The position numbers and the translations under genes are program-made. The notes beneath the pieces were generated by a model. It was not told the DNA's origin. It ran no database searches and saw only the letters and a program-made list of their open reading frames with translations. A stretch of DNA of 64,000 nucleotides, from positions 62,001-126,000 of the forward strand of contig NZ_FNCT01000002.1 of NCBI RefSeq assembly GCF_900100495.1, written 5' to 3'. This stretch comes from Pseudomonas benzenivorans. GTDB lineage: Bacteria > Pseudomonadota > Gammaproteobacteria > Pseudomonadales > Pseudomonadaceae. Shown here in pieces: positions 27,298 through 36,633 of this stretch (position 1 is the stretch's first letter; each line of letters begins with the position of its first letter).

Positions 27298-28268
27298 CCG
27301 ATGAACGCCTCGCGATCCTGGCGCAGCAACGTCAGCAGCCAGACCAGGTCGTCCGGCAATGGCGACTCCCACTTCATGCGCTGGCCGGTGAGCGGGTGAT
27401 CCAGCTCGAGGAAGCGCGCATGCAGGGCTTGGCGCGGAAACTCCTTGAGGCTCTGCACCAGGGTCTGGCTGGCCGCCGGCGGAATGCGGAAGCGCCCGCC
27501 GTAGACCGGATCGCCGACCAGCGGGTAACCGACATGGCTCATGTGCACGCGGATCTGGTGGGTGCGCCCGGTTTCCAGCTTGACCCGGGTGTAGGTGTGC
27601 GAACGGAAGCGCTCGAGCACCCGATAATGACTGACCGCCGGCTTACCGCCATCGCTGACCGCCATGCGCTGGCGCTGTGCGGAGCTGCGGCCGATCGGCG
27701 CGTCGATCTTGCCGCCGGCGGTGATCACGCCGATGACGATGCACTCGTAGATGCGGCTGACCGTACGCTTTTGCAGCTGGTCGACCAGGCGGGTCTGCGC
27801 CTCGATGGTCTTGGCCACCACCATCAAACCGGTGGTGTCCTTGTCCAGGCGGTGGACGATGCCGCAGCGCGGCACATTGACGATATCCGGCACATGGTGC
27901 AGCAAGGCATTCAGCAGGGTGCCGTCGGCATGTCCGGCAGCCGGGTGCACCACCAGCCCCGCCGGCTTGTCGAGCACCAGGATCTGCTCGTCTTCGTAGA
28001 CGATATCCAGCTCGATGTTCTGGGCGATCCACTCGCCCTGCGCCTCCTGTTCGGCCGACAGCTCCAGCCGGGCACCGCCATGGACGATGTCGCGCGGACG
28101 CAGCACGGCGCCATCGACGGTCAGCAGTCCCTCCTTGATCCAGGCGGACAGGCGCGAACGCGAATGCTCGGCGAACAGTTGGGCGGCGACTTGATCGAGA
28201 CGTTGCCCGCCCAGATCGGACGGCACCTCGGCACTTAATTGAATGGCCTGCTTATTTATCGAAGACAT
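27294..28268 (-). CDS. rluD: 23S rRNA pseudouridine synthase RluD
   Basis: RluD makes pseudouridines 1911, 1915 and 1917 in helix 69 of 23S rRNA. From ATG 28268 it has 324 residues (a second ATG lies three codons upstream). The N-terminal S4 RNA-binding domain contains SRSRLSAWIKEGLLTVDG, and the catalytic aspartate lies in HRLDKDTTGLMVVAK near residue 141. It is divergent from bamD and co-transcribed with pgeF, the arrangement known in Pseudomonas and E. coli. Confidence 0.96.
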   Translation of the reverse strand: MSSINKQAIQLSAEVPSDLGGQRLDQVAAQLFAEHSRSRLSAWIKEGLLTVDGAVLRPRDIVHGGARLELSAEQEAQGEWIAQNIELDIVYEDEQILVLDKPAGLVVHPAAGHADGTLLNALLHHVPDIVNVPRCGIVHRLDKDTTGLMVVAKTIEAQTRLVDQLQKRTVSRIYECIVIGVITAGGKIDAPIGRSSAQRQRMAVSDGGKPAVSHYRVLERFRSHTYTRVKLETGRTHQIRVHMSHVGYPLVGDPVYGGRFRIPPAASQTLVQSLKEFPRQALHARFLELDHPLTGQRMKWESPLPDDLVWLLTLLRQDREAFIG

Positions 28269-28415
28269 GCTCTGCAACGGAGGGGGCGCAGCCTTTGGTT
28301 TCGGCTACACGCTTGTGGTTAAATACCGCGTCTTTGCCCCAGGGGTACCGGGGGCGCTCATCATAACAGGACGGACTGGCTCAAGACAGCCGCCGTCACA
28401 GGGACGCAAGCCGCC

Positions 28416-29411
28416 ATGCAAGTGAAACACCTGCTGCTGATCGCCATCCTCGCCCTTACCGCCGCCTGCTCCTCCAACGAGGTGCTCGACGAAAACCTGA
28501 GCGAGACCGAGCTGTACCAGCAGGCACAGGCCGATCTGGACAACAAGAGCTACACCAGTGCGGTGACCAAGCTCAAGGCCCTGGAGTCGCGCTATCCGTT
28601 TGGCCGCTATGCCGAGCAGGCGCAACTGGAGCTGATCTACGCCTATTACAAGAACGTCGAGCCGGAAGCCGCACGATCGGCCGCAGAGCGCTTCATCCGC
28701 CTGCATCCGCAACATCCGAACGTCGACTACGCCTACTACCTGAAGGGCCTGGCCTCCTTCGACCAGGACCGCGGCCTGCTGGCGCGCTTCCTGCCGCTGG
28801 ACATGACCAAGCGCGACCCGGGTGCCGCCCGCGACTCCTACAACGAGTTCGCCCAGCTCACCAGCCGCTACCCGACCAGCCGCTACGCGCCGGATGCCAA
28901 GCAGCGCATGATCTACCTGCGCAACCTGCTGGCCGCCTATGAAATCCACGTGGCCCACTACTACCTGACCCGTCAGGCCTATGTCGCTGCCGCCAACCGC
29001 GGCCGCTATGTGGTGGAAAACTTCCAGGAGACTCCCTCGGTCGGCGACGGCCTGGCGGTGATGACCGAGGCCTACCAGCGCCTGACCCTGGACGAACTGG
29101 CCGCCACCAGCCTGGAAACCCTCAAGCTCAACTACCCGGATCACCCGAGCCTGGTCGACGGCCAGTTCGTCCCGCGCGAAGAAGAAGCCGACACCCGCTC
29201 CTGGCTGGCCAAGGCCACCCTCGGCCTGATCGAGACCGACACGCCGCTGCCACCGGGCGAGACCCGCGCCAGCCAGGACGTGATCCGCCAGTACGAAGAC
29301 GCCGAGGAGCAGATCCCCGCCGAGCTGAAAGCGCAAAGCCAGGCCGAAGAGCAGGACGACAAGCCGCGCCGCTCCTGGTTCAGCCGCCTCACCTTCGGCC
29401 TGTTCGACTGA
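28416..29411 (+). CDS. bamD: Outer-membrane assembly lipoprotein BamD
   Basis: BamD is the essential lipoprotein of the BAM complex that inserts beta-barrel proteins. The 331-residue precursor has a lipoprotein signal ([17 protein letters not shown]) and five TPR-like repeats, e.g. [19 protein letters not shown] and [26 protein letters not shown] sequence. The C-terminal 80 residues beyond the TPR core are acidic and probably disordered, as in Pseudomonas homologues. A strong terminator follows 20 bases after the stop. Confidence 0.96.
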   Translation: MQVKHLLLIAILALTAACSSNEVLDENLSETELYQQAQADLDNKSYTSAVTKLKALESRYPFGRYAEQAQLELIYAYYKNVEPEAARSAAERFIRLHPQHPNVDYAYYLKGLASFDQDRGLLARFLPLDMTKRDPGAARDSYNEFAQLTSRYPTSRYAPDAKQRMIYLRNLLAAYEIHVAHYYLTRQAYVAAANRGRYVVENFQETPSVGDGLAVMTEAYQRLTLDELAATSLETLKLNYPDHPSLVDGQFVPREEEADTRSWLAKATLGLIETDTPLPPGETRASQDVIRQYEDAEEQIPAELKAQSQAEEQDDKPRRSWFSRLTFGLFD

Positions 29412-29431
29412 TCGTCACGCCGCATGAAGAA

Positions 29432-29456
29432 GGGAGGCCAGAGGCCTCCCTTTTTT
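29432..29456 (+). terminator. Intrinsic terminator of bamD
   Basis: GGGAGGCC-AGA-GGCCTCCC is a perfect 8-bp hairpin followed by T6, 20 bases downstream of the bamD stop. Confidence 0.95.
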
Positions 29457-29468
29457 GTGGTCATTACC

Positions 29469-29674
29469 AGTCGCGCGGCTTTGGGTGGATTAGCCGCGCA
29501 GCGGCGTAATCCGCCGCGTGCCGCGCAAAAAACAAACAGCCGCCGAAGTGGCGGCAGACCGCATAGATCACGGTAAACGGCGGAAGCGCCTATGGCGAGG
29601 CTGCGCGCCCCGTTCCACCCTACGAGTTCTCCGGATTACGCCTTCGGCTAATCCAGGCTACGCCACGGGAGGGC
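29469..29674. repeat. Composite palindromic intergenic repeats
   Basis: This stretch contains GGTGGATTAGCCGCGCAGCG with GCGTAATCCGCC, then CGGTAAACGGCGGAAGCGCC with CCGTTCCACCCTAC (inverted copies of the unit at 20030-20232), then a 31-base unit CGGATTACGCC...GGCTACG at 29632-29662. That last unit recurs without a mismatch at 34879-34909 and 50463-50493. It fills the space between bamD and nadE; no gene is present. Confidence 0.65.
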
Positions 29675-29693
29675 AAGCTCGCCGGCCTTCATC

Positions 29694-31325
29694 TCAATCG
29701 CCGATCCGCCAGCCCGAGGTGATCGGGTAGCGCCGGTCGCGGCCGAAGCCGCGCTGCGTCACCCTTATCCCGACCGCCGCCTGGCGGCGCTTGTATTCGT
29801 TCAGATCGACCAGGCGCAGCACGCGCTTGACCGTGTCCTCGTCGAAACCCTCGGCGATGATGGCATCGGCCGACAGGTCGTACTCGATATACAGCTTCAA
29901 GATCTCATCGAGCACCGGATAGGGCGGCAGCGAGTCCTCGTCCTTCTGATCCGGCGCCAGCTCGGCCGACGGCGGACGGTCGATGACCCGCTGCGGGATC
30001 ACCGCGCCGAGGCTGTTGCGGTATTCGCAGAGGCGGAACACCAGGGTCTTCGGCACGTCCTTGAGCACGTCGAAACCGCCGGCCATGTCGCCATAGAGGG
30101 TGGCGTAGCCAACCGCCATTTCGCTCTTGTTGCCGGTGGTCAGGACCAGATAGCCCTTCTTGTTGGAGATGGCCATCAGCAGGGTGCCGCGGCAGCGGGC
30201 CTGCAGGTTCTCCTCGGTGGTGTCGCGCGGCATGCCGGCGAATACCGGCGCCAGCGTGCCCATGAAGGCCTCGACCATCGCTGCAATCGGCAGCACCCGA
30301 TAGGTCACGCCCAGCGCATGGGCCTCGGCCTCGGCGTCTTCCAGGCTGATCTGCGCGGTGTAGCGGTACGGCATCATCACCGCCTCGACCCGCTCGGCAC
30401 CCAGTGCATCGACCGCCACCGCCAGGGTCAGGGCCGAGTCGATGCCGCCGGACAGACCGAGCAGCACGCCCTTGAAGCCGTTCTTGCGCACATAGTCGCG
30501 CACGCCCATGACCAGTGCCTGGTAGACGCTCGCCTCCAGCTCGGGCAAAGCTGCACAGGCGGCCGGACGTGGACTGACCCGCTCATCGTCCAGCTTCAGA
30601 TCGACCGGATAAAGGCCTTCGTTGAAGGCCAGCACCCGCTGACAGACCTGCCCACTGGCGTCGACCACGCAGCTGCCACCGTCGAACACCAGTTCGTCCT
30701 GGCCGCCGACCTGGTTGACGTAGATGATCGGCATTGCCCCTTCGCGCGCGCGCTCGGCCAGCACCTCCTCGCGCTCGCGCTGCTTGTCCAGATGGAAGGG
30801 CGAGGCGTTCAGGCTGAGCATCAACTGCGCTCCCGCCGCCTGCGCCTGCGCCATCGGCTCGGCGAACCAGATGTCTTCGCAGATGGTCAGCGCCACCGCC
30901 ACGCCCTTGATATCGACCACGCAAGCTAGGTTGCCGGGTTCGAAATAGCGTTTCTCGTCGAATACCCGATAGTTCGGCAGCTTCTGCTTGTAGTAGCGGG
31001 CCAGCAGCTGGCCGTCGGCAATCACCGCGCAGGCGTTATAGCGCAGCTCATCCTCCAGCCAGGGGAAGCCAACCACCAGGTAGATGCCGCTCACCTCGCT
31101 CTGCAGCCGCTGCAAGGCCTGCTCGATGCGCCGTTGCATGCTCGAGCGCAGCAACAGGTCCTCCGGCGGGTAACCGCAGAGCGTCAGCTCGGGGAACACG
31201 ATGACATCCGCCTGCCACAGATCACGGGCGCTGCACGCCGCCTCGATAATCCGCTCGACGTTGCCGTGCACATCGCCGACGCGCAAATTCAACTGGGCCA
31301 TCACGACCCGCAGGGTTTGGCTCAT
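29694..31325 (-). CDS. nadE: Glutamine-dependent NAD+ synthetase
   Basis: NadE amidates nicotinic acid adenine dinucleotide to NAD. The 543-residue protein fuses a nitrilase-type glutaminase (about 1-270; FPELTLCGYPPEDLLL, LTICEDIWF with the catalytic cysteine) to an ammonia-dependent NAD synthase domain (about 280-543; LLGLSGGIDSALTLAVA, TTGNKSEMAVGYATLYGDMAG). The ATG at 31325 (MSQTLRVVMAQLN) fits the family; the frame upstream has none. This long form differs from the short ammonia-only NadE I remember from P. aeruginosa. Confidence 0.96.
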   Translation of the reverse strand: MSQTLRVVMAQLNLRVGDVHGNVERIIEAACSARDLWQADVIVFPELTLCGYPPEDLLLRSSMQRRIEQALQRLQSEVSGIYLVVGFPWLEDELRYNACAVIADGQLLARYYKQKLPNYRVFDEKRYFEPGNLACVVDIKGVAVALTICEDIWFAEPMAQAQAAGAQLMLSLNASPFHLDKQREREEVLAERAREGAMPIIYVNQVGGQDELVFDGGSCVVDASGQVCQRVLAFNEGLYPVDLKLDDERVSPRPAACAALPELEASVYQALVMGVRDYVRKNGFKGVLLGLSGGIDSALTLAVAVDALGAERVEAVMMPYRYTAQISLEDAEAEAHALGVTYRVLPIAAMVEAFMGTLAPVFAGMPRDTTEENLQARCRGTLLMAISNKKGYLVLTTGNKSEMAVGYATLYGDMAGGFDVLKDVPKTLVFRLCEYRNSLGAVIPQRVIDRPPSAELAPDQKDEDSLPPYPVLDEILKLYIEYDLSADAIIAEGFDEDTVKRVLRLVDLNEYKRRQAAVGIRVTQRGFGRDRRYPITSGWRIGD

Positions 31326-31501
31326 GGCCGCCTCCACCGAAGAAACCTCATTTGCGACAGGGCCAACCGACTCGGTCGCTACATGCCGCTCATTGTCCCG
31401 CATCGCCACTAGCGGAAACAATGCACAGCATAGGGTTTAGCCGCTGTGCTGGGGCGACGTCCTTGGCTAAACTGCCAGCCTTGATTAGAGAAGAGAGCGT
31501 T

Positions 31502-31738
31502 ATGGGCCTGTTCCGCCTGCTGTTCTGGATCGCCATCATCGCCGCCGCCTTCTGGCTCTGGCGCCGCCTGACCCGCCCCGCGCGCCGCCCCGGCGACAAG
31601 AACGCCAGCGCGGCGCCGATGGTGCGTTGTGCCCATTGCGGGGTGTATCTACCGCGCGACCACGCGCTGTCCCAGGCGAACCTCTGGTATTGCAGCCAGG
31701 CGCACCTCGAGCAAGGCCCCAAGCCCGGTGAGCGCTGA
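31502..31738 (+). CDS. PP0621 family membrane-anchored zinc-ribbon protein
   Basis: The 78-residue protein has one N-terminal membrane segment (LFRLLFWIAIIAAAFWLW), a basic stretch and a zinc-ribbon-like CAHCGVYLPRDHAL...YCSQAH (C-x2-C, then C-x3-H). It belongs to a small Pseudomonas family found immediately before pilS; function unknown. Its last 11 bases overlap the GTG start of pilS, so translation is coupled. The ATG at 31502 follows a GAGAGCG ribosome-binding site. Confidence 0.82.
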   Translation: MGLFRLLFWIAIIAAAFWLWRRLTRPARRPGDKNASAAPMVRCAHCGVYLPRDHALSQANLWYCSQAHLEQGPKPGER

Positions 31739-33320
31739 AGCCCTAGCCCTCAGCGGAGTCCAGGGCCGCCGCGTGCTGCGGCTCTATCACCTGTATCGCC
31801 TGAGCATCGGCCTGGTCCTGGTGCTGCTGATCTCCAGCGACATGGACAGCGAGCTGCTGACGCTGGTCCACACCGAGCTGTTCCGCTACGGCAGCTGGTT
31901 CTACCTGATCCTGAATATCCTGATCGCCGTGCTGGTACAGCGACCCAAGCGCCTGGCGCAGATATTCAGCCTGGCGCTGGTCGACGTGATCCTGCTGTCC
32001 GCGCTGTTCTACGCGGCCGGCGGCACGCCCAGCGGCATCGGCAACCTGCTGATCGTCGCGGTGGCCATCGCCAATATCCTGTTGCGCGGGCGCATCGGCC
32101 TGCTGATCGCCGCCATCGCCGCCATGGCGCTGATCTACCTGACTTTCTACCTCAGCCTCAGCCACCCGGCGGCCAGCGCCCAATACGTGCAGGCCGGCGC
32201 GCTCGGCGCCCTGTGCTTCGCCGCCGCCTTGCTGGTGCAGGGACTGACCCGGCGCCTGCAAGTCAGCGAAACCCTGGCCGAACAGCGCGCCGCCGACGTG
32301 GCCAACCTGGAAGCGCTGAATGCCCTGATCCTGCAACGCATGCGCACCGGCATCCTGGTGCTCGACGAGCAGCACCGGGTGCAGTTGGCCAACCAGGGCG
32401 CCCTGCACCTGCTCGGCCGCGAGGCGCTGGCCGGCAAGATCCTCGATCCGCACTGCCCGGAGCTGGTCAAGCGCCTGCAACAGTGGCGGCACAACCCGAC
32501 CCTGCGCCCGGCGAGCCTGCAGGCCTTTGCCGACGGGCCGGTGCTGCAGCCCAGCTTCATCGCGCTGCAGCGCGGCGAGCAGCGGCATATCCTGGTGTTC
32601 CTCGACGACATCTCGCAGATCGCCCAACAGGCCCAGCAGCTCAAGCTCGCCTCGCTCGGCCGGCTGACCGCCGGCATCGCCCACGAGATCCGCAACCCGC
32701 TCGGCGCGATCAGCCATGCCGCGCAATTGCTGCAGGAGTCGGAAGACCTGCCACCACCGGATCGACGCCTGGCGCAGATCATCCAGGATCACTCGCGGCG
32801 GATGAACCTGGTGATCGAGAACGTCCTGCAGCTGTCGCGCCGCCGCCAGGCCGAACCGCAACTGCTCGACCTGAAATACTGGCTGCACCGTTTCGCCAGC
32901 GAATTCCGCAGCTCGGCGCCGGCCGGACAGACGCTGCATATCGAGACCCAGAGCGGTACCGTGCAGACCCGCATGGACCCCCATCAGCTGACCCAGGTGC
33001 TGACCAACCTGGTGCAGAACGGCCTGCGCTACAGCGCGCAGAAGCACCCGCAGGGCCAGGTCTGGCTGAAGCTGTTCCGCGACACCGACAGCGACCTGCC
33101 GGTGCTCGAGGTACTGGACGATGGCCCCGGCGTGCCGCCCGAGCAGGTGCAGCATATCTTCGAGCCGTTCTACACCACGGAAACCAAAGGCACCGGCCTG
33201 GGCCTGTACATTTCCCGCGAGCTGTGCGAAAGCAACCAGGCGCGCCTCGACTACAAACCGCGCGAAGGCGGCGGCAGCTGCTTCCGCGTGACCTTCGCCC
33301 ACCCACGCAAGCTGAGCTGA
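31728..33320 (+). CDS. pilS: Type IV pilus sensor histidine kinase PilS
   Basis: PilS phosphorylates PilR to control transcription of the major pilin. With the GTG start at 31728 it has 530 residues, the same as P. aeruginosa PilS. Six N-terminal membrane segments (about 20-190) are followed by a PAS domain (about 200-300), the H-box with phospho-accepting H319 in TAGIAHEIRNPLGAISHA and the ATPase motifs TNLVQNGLRYS, DDGPGVP and TKGTGLGLYI. It overlaps the PP0621-type gene and precedes pilR by 2 bases. Confidence 0.97.
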   Translation: MSAEALALSGVQGRRVLRLYHLYRLSIGLVLVLLISSDMDSELLTLVHTELFRYGSWFYLILNILIAVLVQRPKRLAQIFSLALVDVILLSALFYAAGGTPSGIGNLLIVAVAIANILLRGRIGLLIAAIAAMALIYLTFYLSLSHPAASAQYVQAGALGALCFAAALLVQGLTRRLQVSETLAEQRAADVANLEALNALILQRMRTGILVLDEQHRVQLANQGALHLLGREALAGKILDPHCPELVKRLQQWRHNPTLRPASLQAFADGPVLQPSFIALQRGEQRHILVFLDDISQIAQQAQQLKLASLGRLTAGIAHEIRNPLGAISHAAQLLQESEDLPPPDRRLAQIIQDHSRRMNLVIENVLQLSRRRQAEPQLLDLKYWLHRFASEFRSSAPAGQTLHIETQSGTVQTRMDPHQLTQVLTNLVQNGLRYSAQKHPQGQVWLKLFRDTDSDLPVLEVLDDGPGVPPEQVQHIFEPFYTTETKGTGLGLYISRELCESNQARLDYKPREGGGSCFRVTFAHPRKLS

Positions 33321-33322
33321 CC

Positions 33323-34660
33323 ATGACCCGCCAGAGAGCCCTGATCGTCGACGATGAGCCCGATATCCGCGAACTCCTGGAAATCACCCTGGGCCGGATG
33401 AAGCTCGACACCCGCAGCGCACGCAACGTCAAGGAAGCACGCGAGTGGCTGGCCAAGGAGCCGTTCGACCTGTGCCTGACCGACATGCGCCTGCCCGACG
33501 GCACCGGCCTGGAGCTGGTGCAGCACATCCTGCAGCGCCACCCGCAGGTGCCGGTGGCGATGATCACCGCCTACGGCAGCCTGGACACCGCGATCAATGC
33601 ACTCAAGGCCGGCGCCTTCGACTTCCTGACCAAGCCGGTCGACCTCGGCCGCCTGCGCGAGCTGGTCGCCACCGCCCTGCGCCTGCACAGCGACAGCGGC
33701 GAGGAAATGCCGGTCGACAGCCGCCTGCTCGGCGACTCGCCGCCGATGAAAGCGTTACGCAAGCAGATCCTCAAACTCGCCCGCAGCCAGGCGCCGGTGT
33801 ATATCAGCGGCGAGTCCGGCAGCGGCAAGGAACTGGTCGCCCGGCTGATCCACGAGCAGGGCCCGCGCAGCGGACAGCCGTTCGTGCCGGTCAACTGTGG
33901 GGCGATCCCCTCGGAGCTGATGGAAAGCGAATTCTTCGGCCACAAGAAAGGCAGCTTCACCGGCGCCATCGAGGACAAGCAAGGGCTGTTTCAGGCCGCC
34001 AATGGCGGCACCCTGTTTCTCGACGAGGTCGCCGACCTGCCGCTGCCGATGCAGGTCAAGCTGCTGCGCGCGATCCAGGAGAAAGCCGTGCGCACGGTGG
34101 GCGGCCAGCAGGAGGCGGTGGTCGACGTGCGCATCCTCTGCGCCACCCACAAGGACCTGGCCGCCGAAGTTGCCGCCGAGCGTTTCCGCCAGGACCTCTA
34201 CTACCGGCTCAACGTCATCGAACTGCGCGTCCCTTCGCTGCGCGAACGCCGTGAAGACATCGCCCAGCTGACCGAAGCCATGCTCAAGCGCCTGGCCGAC
34301 GGCAGCGGCCTGAGCGCCGCGAAGCTCGATGCCGAGGCACTGGAGAAGCTCAAGAATTACCGTTTCCCCGGTAACGTGCGCGAACTGGAGAACATGCTCG
34401 AGCGCGCCTACACGCTCTGCGAGGACGACCGGATCAGCGCCAGCGACCTGCGCCTGGCCGATGCCGGTGGCCCCAGCGAGAACGGCGAAGCCAGCCTGGC
34501 GCAGATCGACAACCTGGAAGACCACCTGGAGAACATCGAGCGCAAGCTGATCATGCAGGCCCTCGAGGAAACCCGCTGGAACCGCACCGCCGCCGCGCAG
34601 CGCCTCGGCCTGACCTTCCGCTCGATGCGCTACCGACTGAAGAAGCTGGGGATCGACTGA
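33323..34660 (+). CDS. pilR: Type IV pilus response regulator PilR (sigma-54 activator)
   Basis: PilR activates RpoN-dependent promoters such as that of pilA. The 445-residue protein has a receiver domain with D54 in LTDMRLPDG, an AAA+ domain with Walker A GESGSGKELVARLIH, the sigma-54 contact loop GSFTGAIEDKQG (GAFTGA variant also found in P. aeruginosa PilR) and a Fis-type helix-turn-helix at the end (NRTAAAQRLGLTFRSMRYRL). It forms an operon with pilS and lies 1.5 kb from the minor-pilin modules, which it may control in part. Confidence 0.97.
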   Translation: MTRQRALIVDDEPDIRELLEITLGRMKLDTRSARNVKEAREWLAKEPFDLCLTDMRLPDGTGLELVQHILQRHPQVPVAMITAYGSLDTAINALKAGAFDFLTKPVDLGRLRELVATALRLHSDSGEEMPVDSRLLGDSPPMKALRKQILKLARSQAPVYISGESGSGKELVARLIHEQGPRSGQPFVPVNCGAIPSELMESEFFGHKKGSFTGAIEDKQGLFQAANGGTLFLDEVADLPLPMQVKLLRAIQEKAVRTVGGQQEAVVDVRILCATHKDLAAEVAAERFRQDLYYRLNVIELRVPSLRERREDIAQLTEAMLKRLADGSGLSAAKLDAEALEKLKNYRFPGNVRELENMLERAYTLCEDDRISASDLRLADAGGPSENGEASLAQIDNLEDHLENIERKLIMQALEETRWNRTAAAQRLGLTFRSMRYRLKKLGID

Positions 34661-34694
34661 CCTCCACGGCGGCACGCCCTCGTAGAAGGCGCGA

Positions 34695-34912
34695 CCGATC
34701 GTAGGGTGCGCCGTGCGCACCACGGGGTGGAGGCACAGGGACATTCTGGTTTACAGTCGCTGAAAGCCCCTCACCCCAACCCTCTCCCGGAGGGAGAGGG
34801 AGCCTGACCGTCGTCGCTGGTGCGCACGGCGCACCCTACCCGAGTCAATCACAGCGGGTTGATCCGTGGATAATCCCCCGGATTACGCCTTCGGCTAATC
34901 CAGGCTACGGGC
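34695..34912. repeat. Nested intergenic repeats
   Basis: An outer inverted pair, GTAGGGTGCGCCGTGCGCACC and GGTGCGCACGGCGCACCCTA, encloses a second repeat, CCCCTCACCCCAACCCTCTC with GGAGGGAGAGGGA (34767-34801), itself a hairpin and related to the element at 52575-52612. A copy of the 31-base CGGATTACGCC...GGCTACG unit follows at 34879-34909. The whole space between pilR and thiO is repeat sequence, and one element appears to have inserted into another. Confidence 0.65.
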
Positions 34913-34942
34913 CGCACCGGAAAACCTGGTTTCCGACCCGCC

Positions 34943-36031
34943 TCAGCCCAAGCGCCCCTGCGGCGCATAAGGCGCCGGATCGACGATCGGTTCGCGCCCG
35001 AGCAGCAGGTCCGCCAGCAACCGGCAGGAGGCCGGCGCCAGCACCAGGCCATTGCGGAAGTGCCCGCAGTTCAACCACAGGCCTTCACAGCCGGGCACCG
35101 GACCGATAAAGGGAATGCCATGCGGCGAGCCCGGGCGCAATCCCGCCCAATGACCCACCACCTCGGCATCCGCCAGCGCCGGCAACAGTCCGACCGCCGA
35201 CGCCTTGAGGCTGGCCAGCGCCTCCTCGGTGGGCGTCTTGTCGAAGCCCACGTGCTCGAGGGTGCTGCCAACCAGAATATGGCCATCGCGCCGGGGGATC
35301 GCATAACGCCCATTGGCCAGCACGATGCTGGTGAGGAAATCCTCCGCGCACTTGTAGAGAATCATCTGTCCCTTCACCGGCTCGACCGGCAAGGCGATGC
35401 CGAGGCTGCGCAACAACTCGCCACTCCAGGCGCCGGCCGCGACGACCACCCGATCGGCACGCATCTCGCCGATCGAGGTCTGCACGCCACAAACCCGCTC
35501 GCCCTCGCGGATAAAACCGCTCACCGCACACTGCTCATGCACCGTCACATTCGGCAACTGCTCCAGCGCCGCCCGCAATGCCCTCACCAGGCGCGGGTTG
35601 CGCACGTTGGCCACGCCCTGCATGTGCAGCGCCCGCGAGAAGCTCCGCGCCAACGCCGGCACCGCCCGATACACCGCCTCGATGGCCACCGACTGCATGG
35701 GCCGCCCTTCCCGCGCCGCCCAGGCCAGCGGCGCGGCCTCCTCCTGGTCCAGCCAATACAGGCCGGTGACATACACCTCGGGGTCGATGCCGGTGTCGTG
35801 CAACAGTTGCCCGCCCAGTTGCGGGTAGAAATCCTGCGACCAATGCGCCAGCGCCGTCACCGCCGGCCGGTAGCGCCAGGGATACAGCGGCGAAACAATG
35901 CCGCCTCCGGCCCAGGAGGCCTCACCGCCCAACGCCCCCTGGTCCAGCAGGCATACCTCGACGCCCGCTTCGGCCAACAAGCGCGCCGACAACAGGCCGA
36001 TAGCGCCACCACCCACGATCAATATCCGCAT
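34943..36031 (-). CDS. thiO: Glycine oxidase ThiO (FAD-dependent)
   Basis: ThiO oxidises glycine to iminoglycine for the thiazole ring of thiamine. The 362-residue protein (ATG 36031) begins MRILIVGGGAIGLLSARLL, the FAD-binding Rossmann loop, and has RVVVAAGAWSG and the C-terminal HWAGLRPGSPHGIPFIGP and GHFRNGLVLAPAS typical of the family. It sits between pilR and the minor pilin genes, as in P. aeruginosa (PA4548). A second ATG four codons upstream is possible. Confidence 0.94.
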   Translation of the reverse strand: MRILIVGGGAIGLLSARLLAEAGVEVCLLDQGALGGEASWAGGGIVSPLYPWRYRPAVTALAHWSQDFYPQLGGQLLHDTGIDPEVYVTGLYWLDQEEAAPLAWAAREGRPMQSVAIEAVYRAVPALARSFSRALHMQGVANVRNPRLVRALRAALEQLPNVTVHEQCAVSGFIREGERVCGVQTSIGEMRADRVVVAAGAWSGELLRSLGIALPVEPVKGQMILYKCAEDFLTSIVLANGRYAIPRRDGHILVGSTLEHVGFDKTPTEEALASLKASAVGLLPALADAEVVGHWAGLRPGSPHGIPFIGPVPGCEGLWLNCGHFRNGLVLAPASCRLLADLLLGREPIVDPAPYAPQGRLG

Positions 36032-36043
36032 AGGTCCCCCCAC

Positions 36044-36071
36044 AAAAAACGGGCCGCAAAGGCGGCCCGTT
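36044..36071 (-). terminator. Intrinsic terminator of minor-pilin module A
   Basis: On the minus strand ACGGGCCGC pairs with GCGGCCCGT across a 4-base loop and is followed by a T tract. It lies between the end of pilE (module A) and the start of thiO and closes the module A transcript. Confidence 0.88.
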
Positions 36072-36165
36072 ATACGTCATAACCCCAGGAGTTTTCTACC
36101 AGCACGCCGCCACAGGGCGCGTCGCACCGCTCAGTGATTGCGCGGACCTTTCTCGAAGGGACAAG

Positions 36166-36633
36166 TTAGCGCCGCCAGCACGCCGCTAGGCTGGCACCTG
36201 CAGCCTGCCCTTTGGCCCCGGTATTGCTGATAGTCATAGTGCCGCAGGTATCGCTCGCCATGACGCCCTTGGGTACAGCTCGCAGCGTGTAGCTGCTGGC
36301 TGTTGGAGCGCTGGCAAAACTCAGGTCGTAATACTTGTTGGTACCGTCCTTGGGCGCCTCGGTGAAAGGCAAGGTGGGTGCCAGGTTGGCTGCTGTCAGG
36401 TACTTACCGTTCGCGGTGTAGTGCCGCTCCATGAACTGCGCCAACTCCAGTAGCGCGGTTTGTGCATCCGCACGCCGCGCCTTGCGCACGTAGTCCTGAT
36501 ACGAGGGGTAGGCGATCGCGGCCAGGATGCCGATGACGACGATCACAATCATCAACTCGATCAGGGTAAAACCACTGTTGCGTGATGCAGAACGAGCACT
36601 TGCTCTGGACCAATGGCCGCAGTACCGAGTCAT
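36166..36633 (-). CDS. pilE: Minor pilin PilE, module A
   Basis: The 155-residue prepilin has the class III signal [21 protein letters not shown], with E5 of the mature pilin, preceded by an unusually long leader of about 21 residues. The C-terminal half holds two cysteines (SDTCG, LAACW) that can form the D-loop disulfide. It is the last gene of module A; its ATG overlaps the pilY1 stop by one base. PilE-type minor pilins join the tip complex to the shaft. No pilY2 lies between pilY1 and pilE, unlike in P. aeruginosa. Confidence 0.9.
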   Translation of the reverse strand: MTRYCGHWSRASARSASRNSGFTLIELMIVIVVIGILAAIAYPSYQDYVRKARRADAQTALLELAQFMERHYTANGKYLTAANLAPTLPFTEAPKDGTNKYYDLSFASAPTASSYTLRAVPKGVMASDTCGTMTISNTGAKGQAAGASLAACWRR

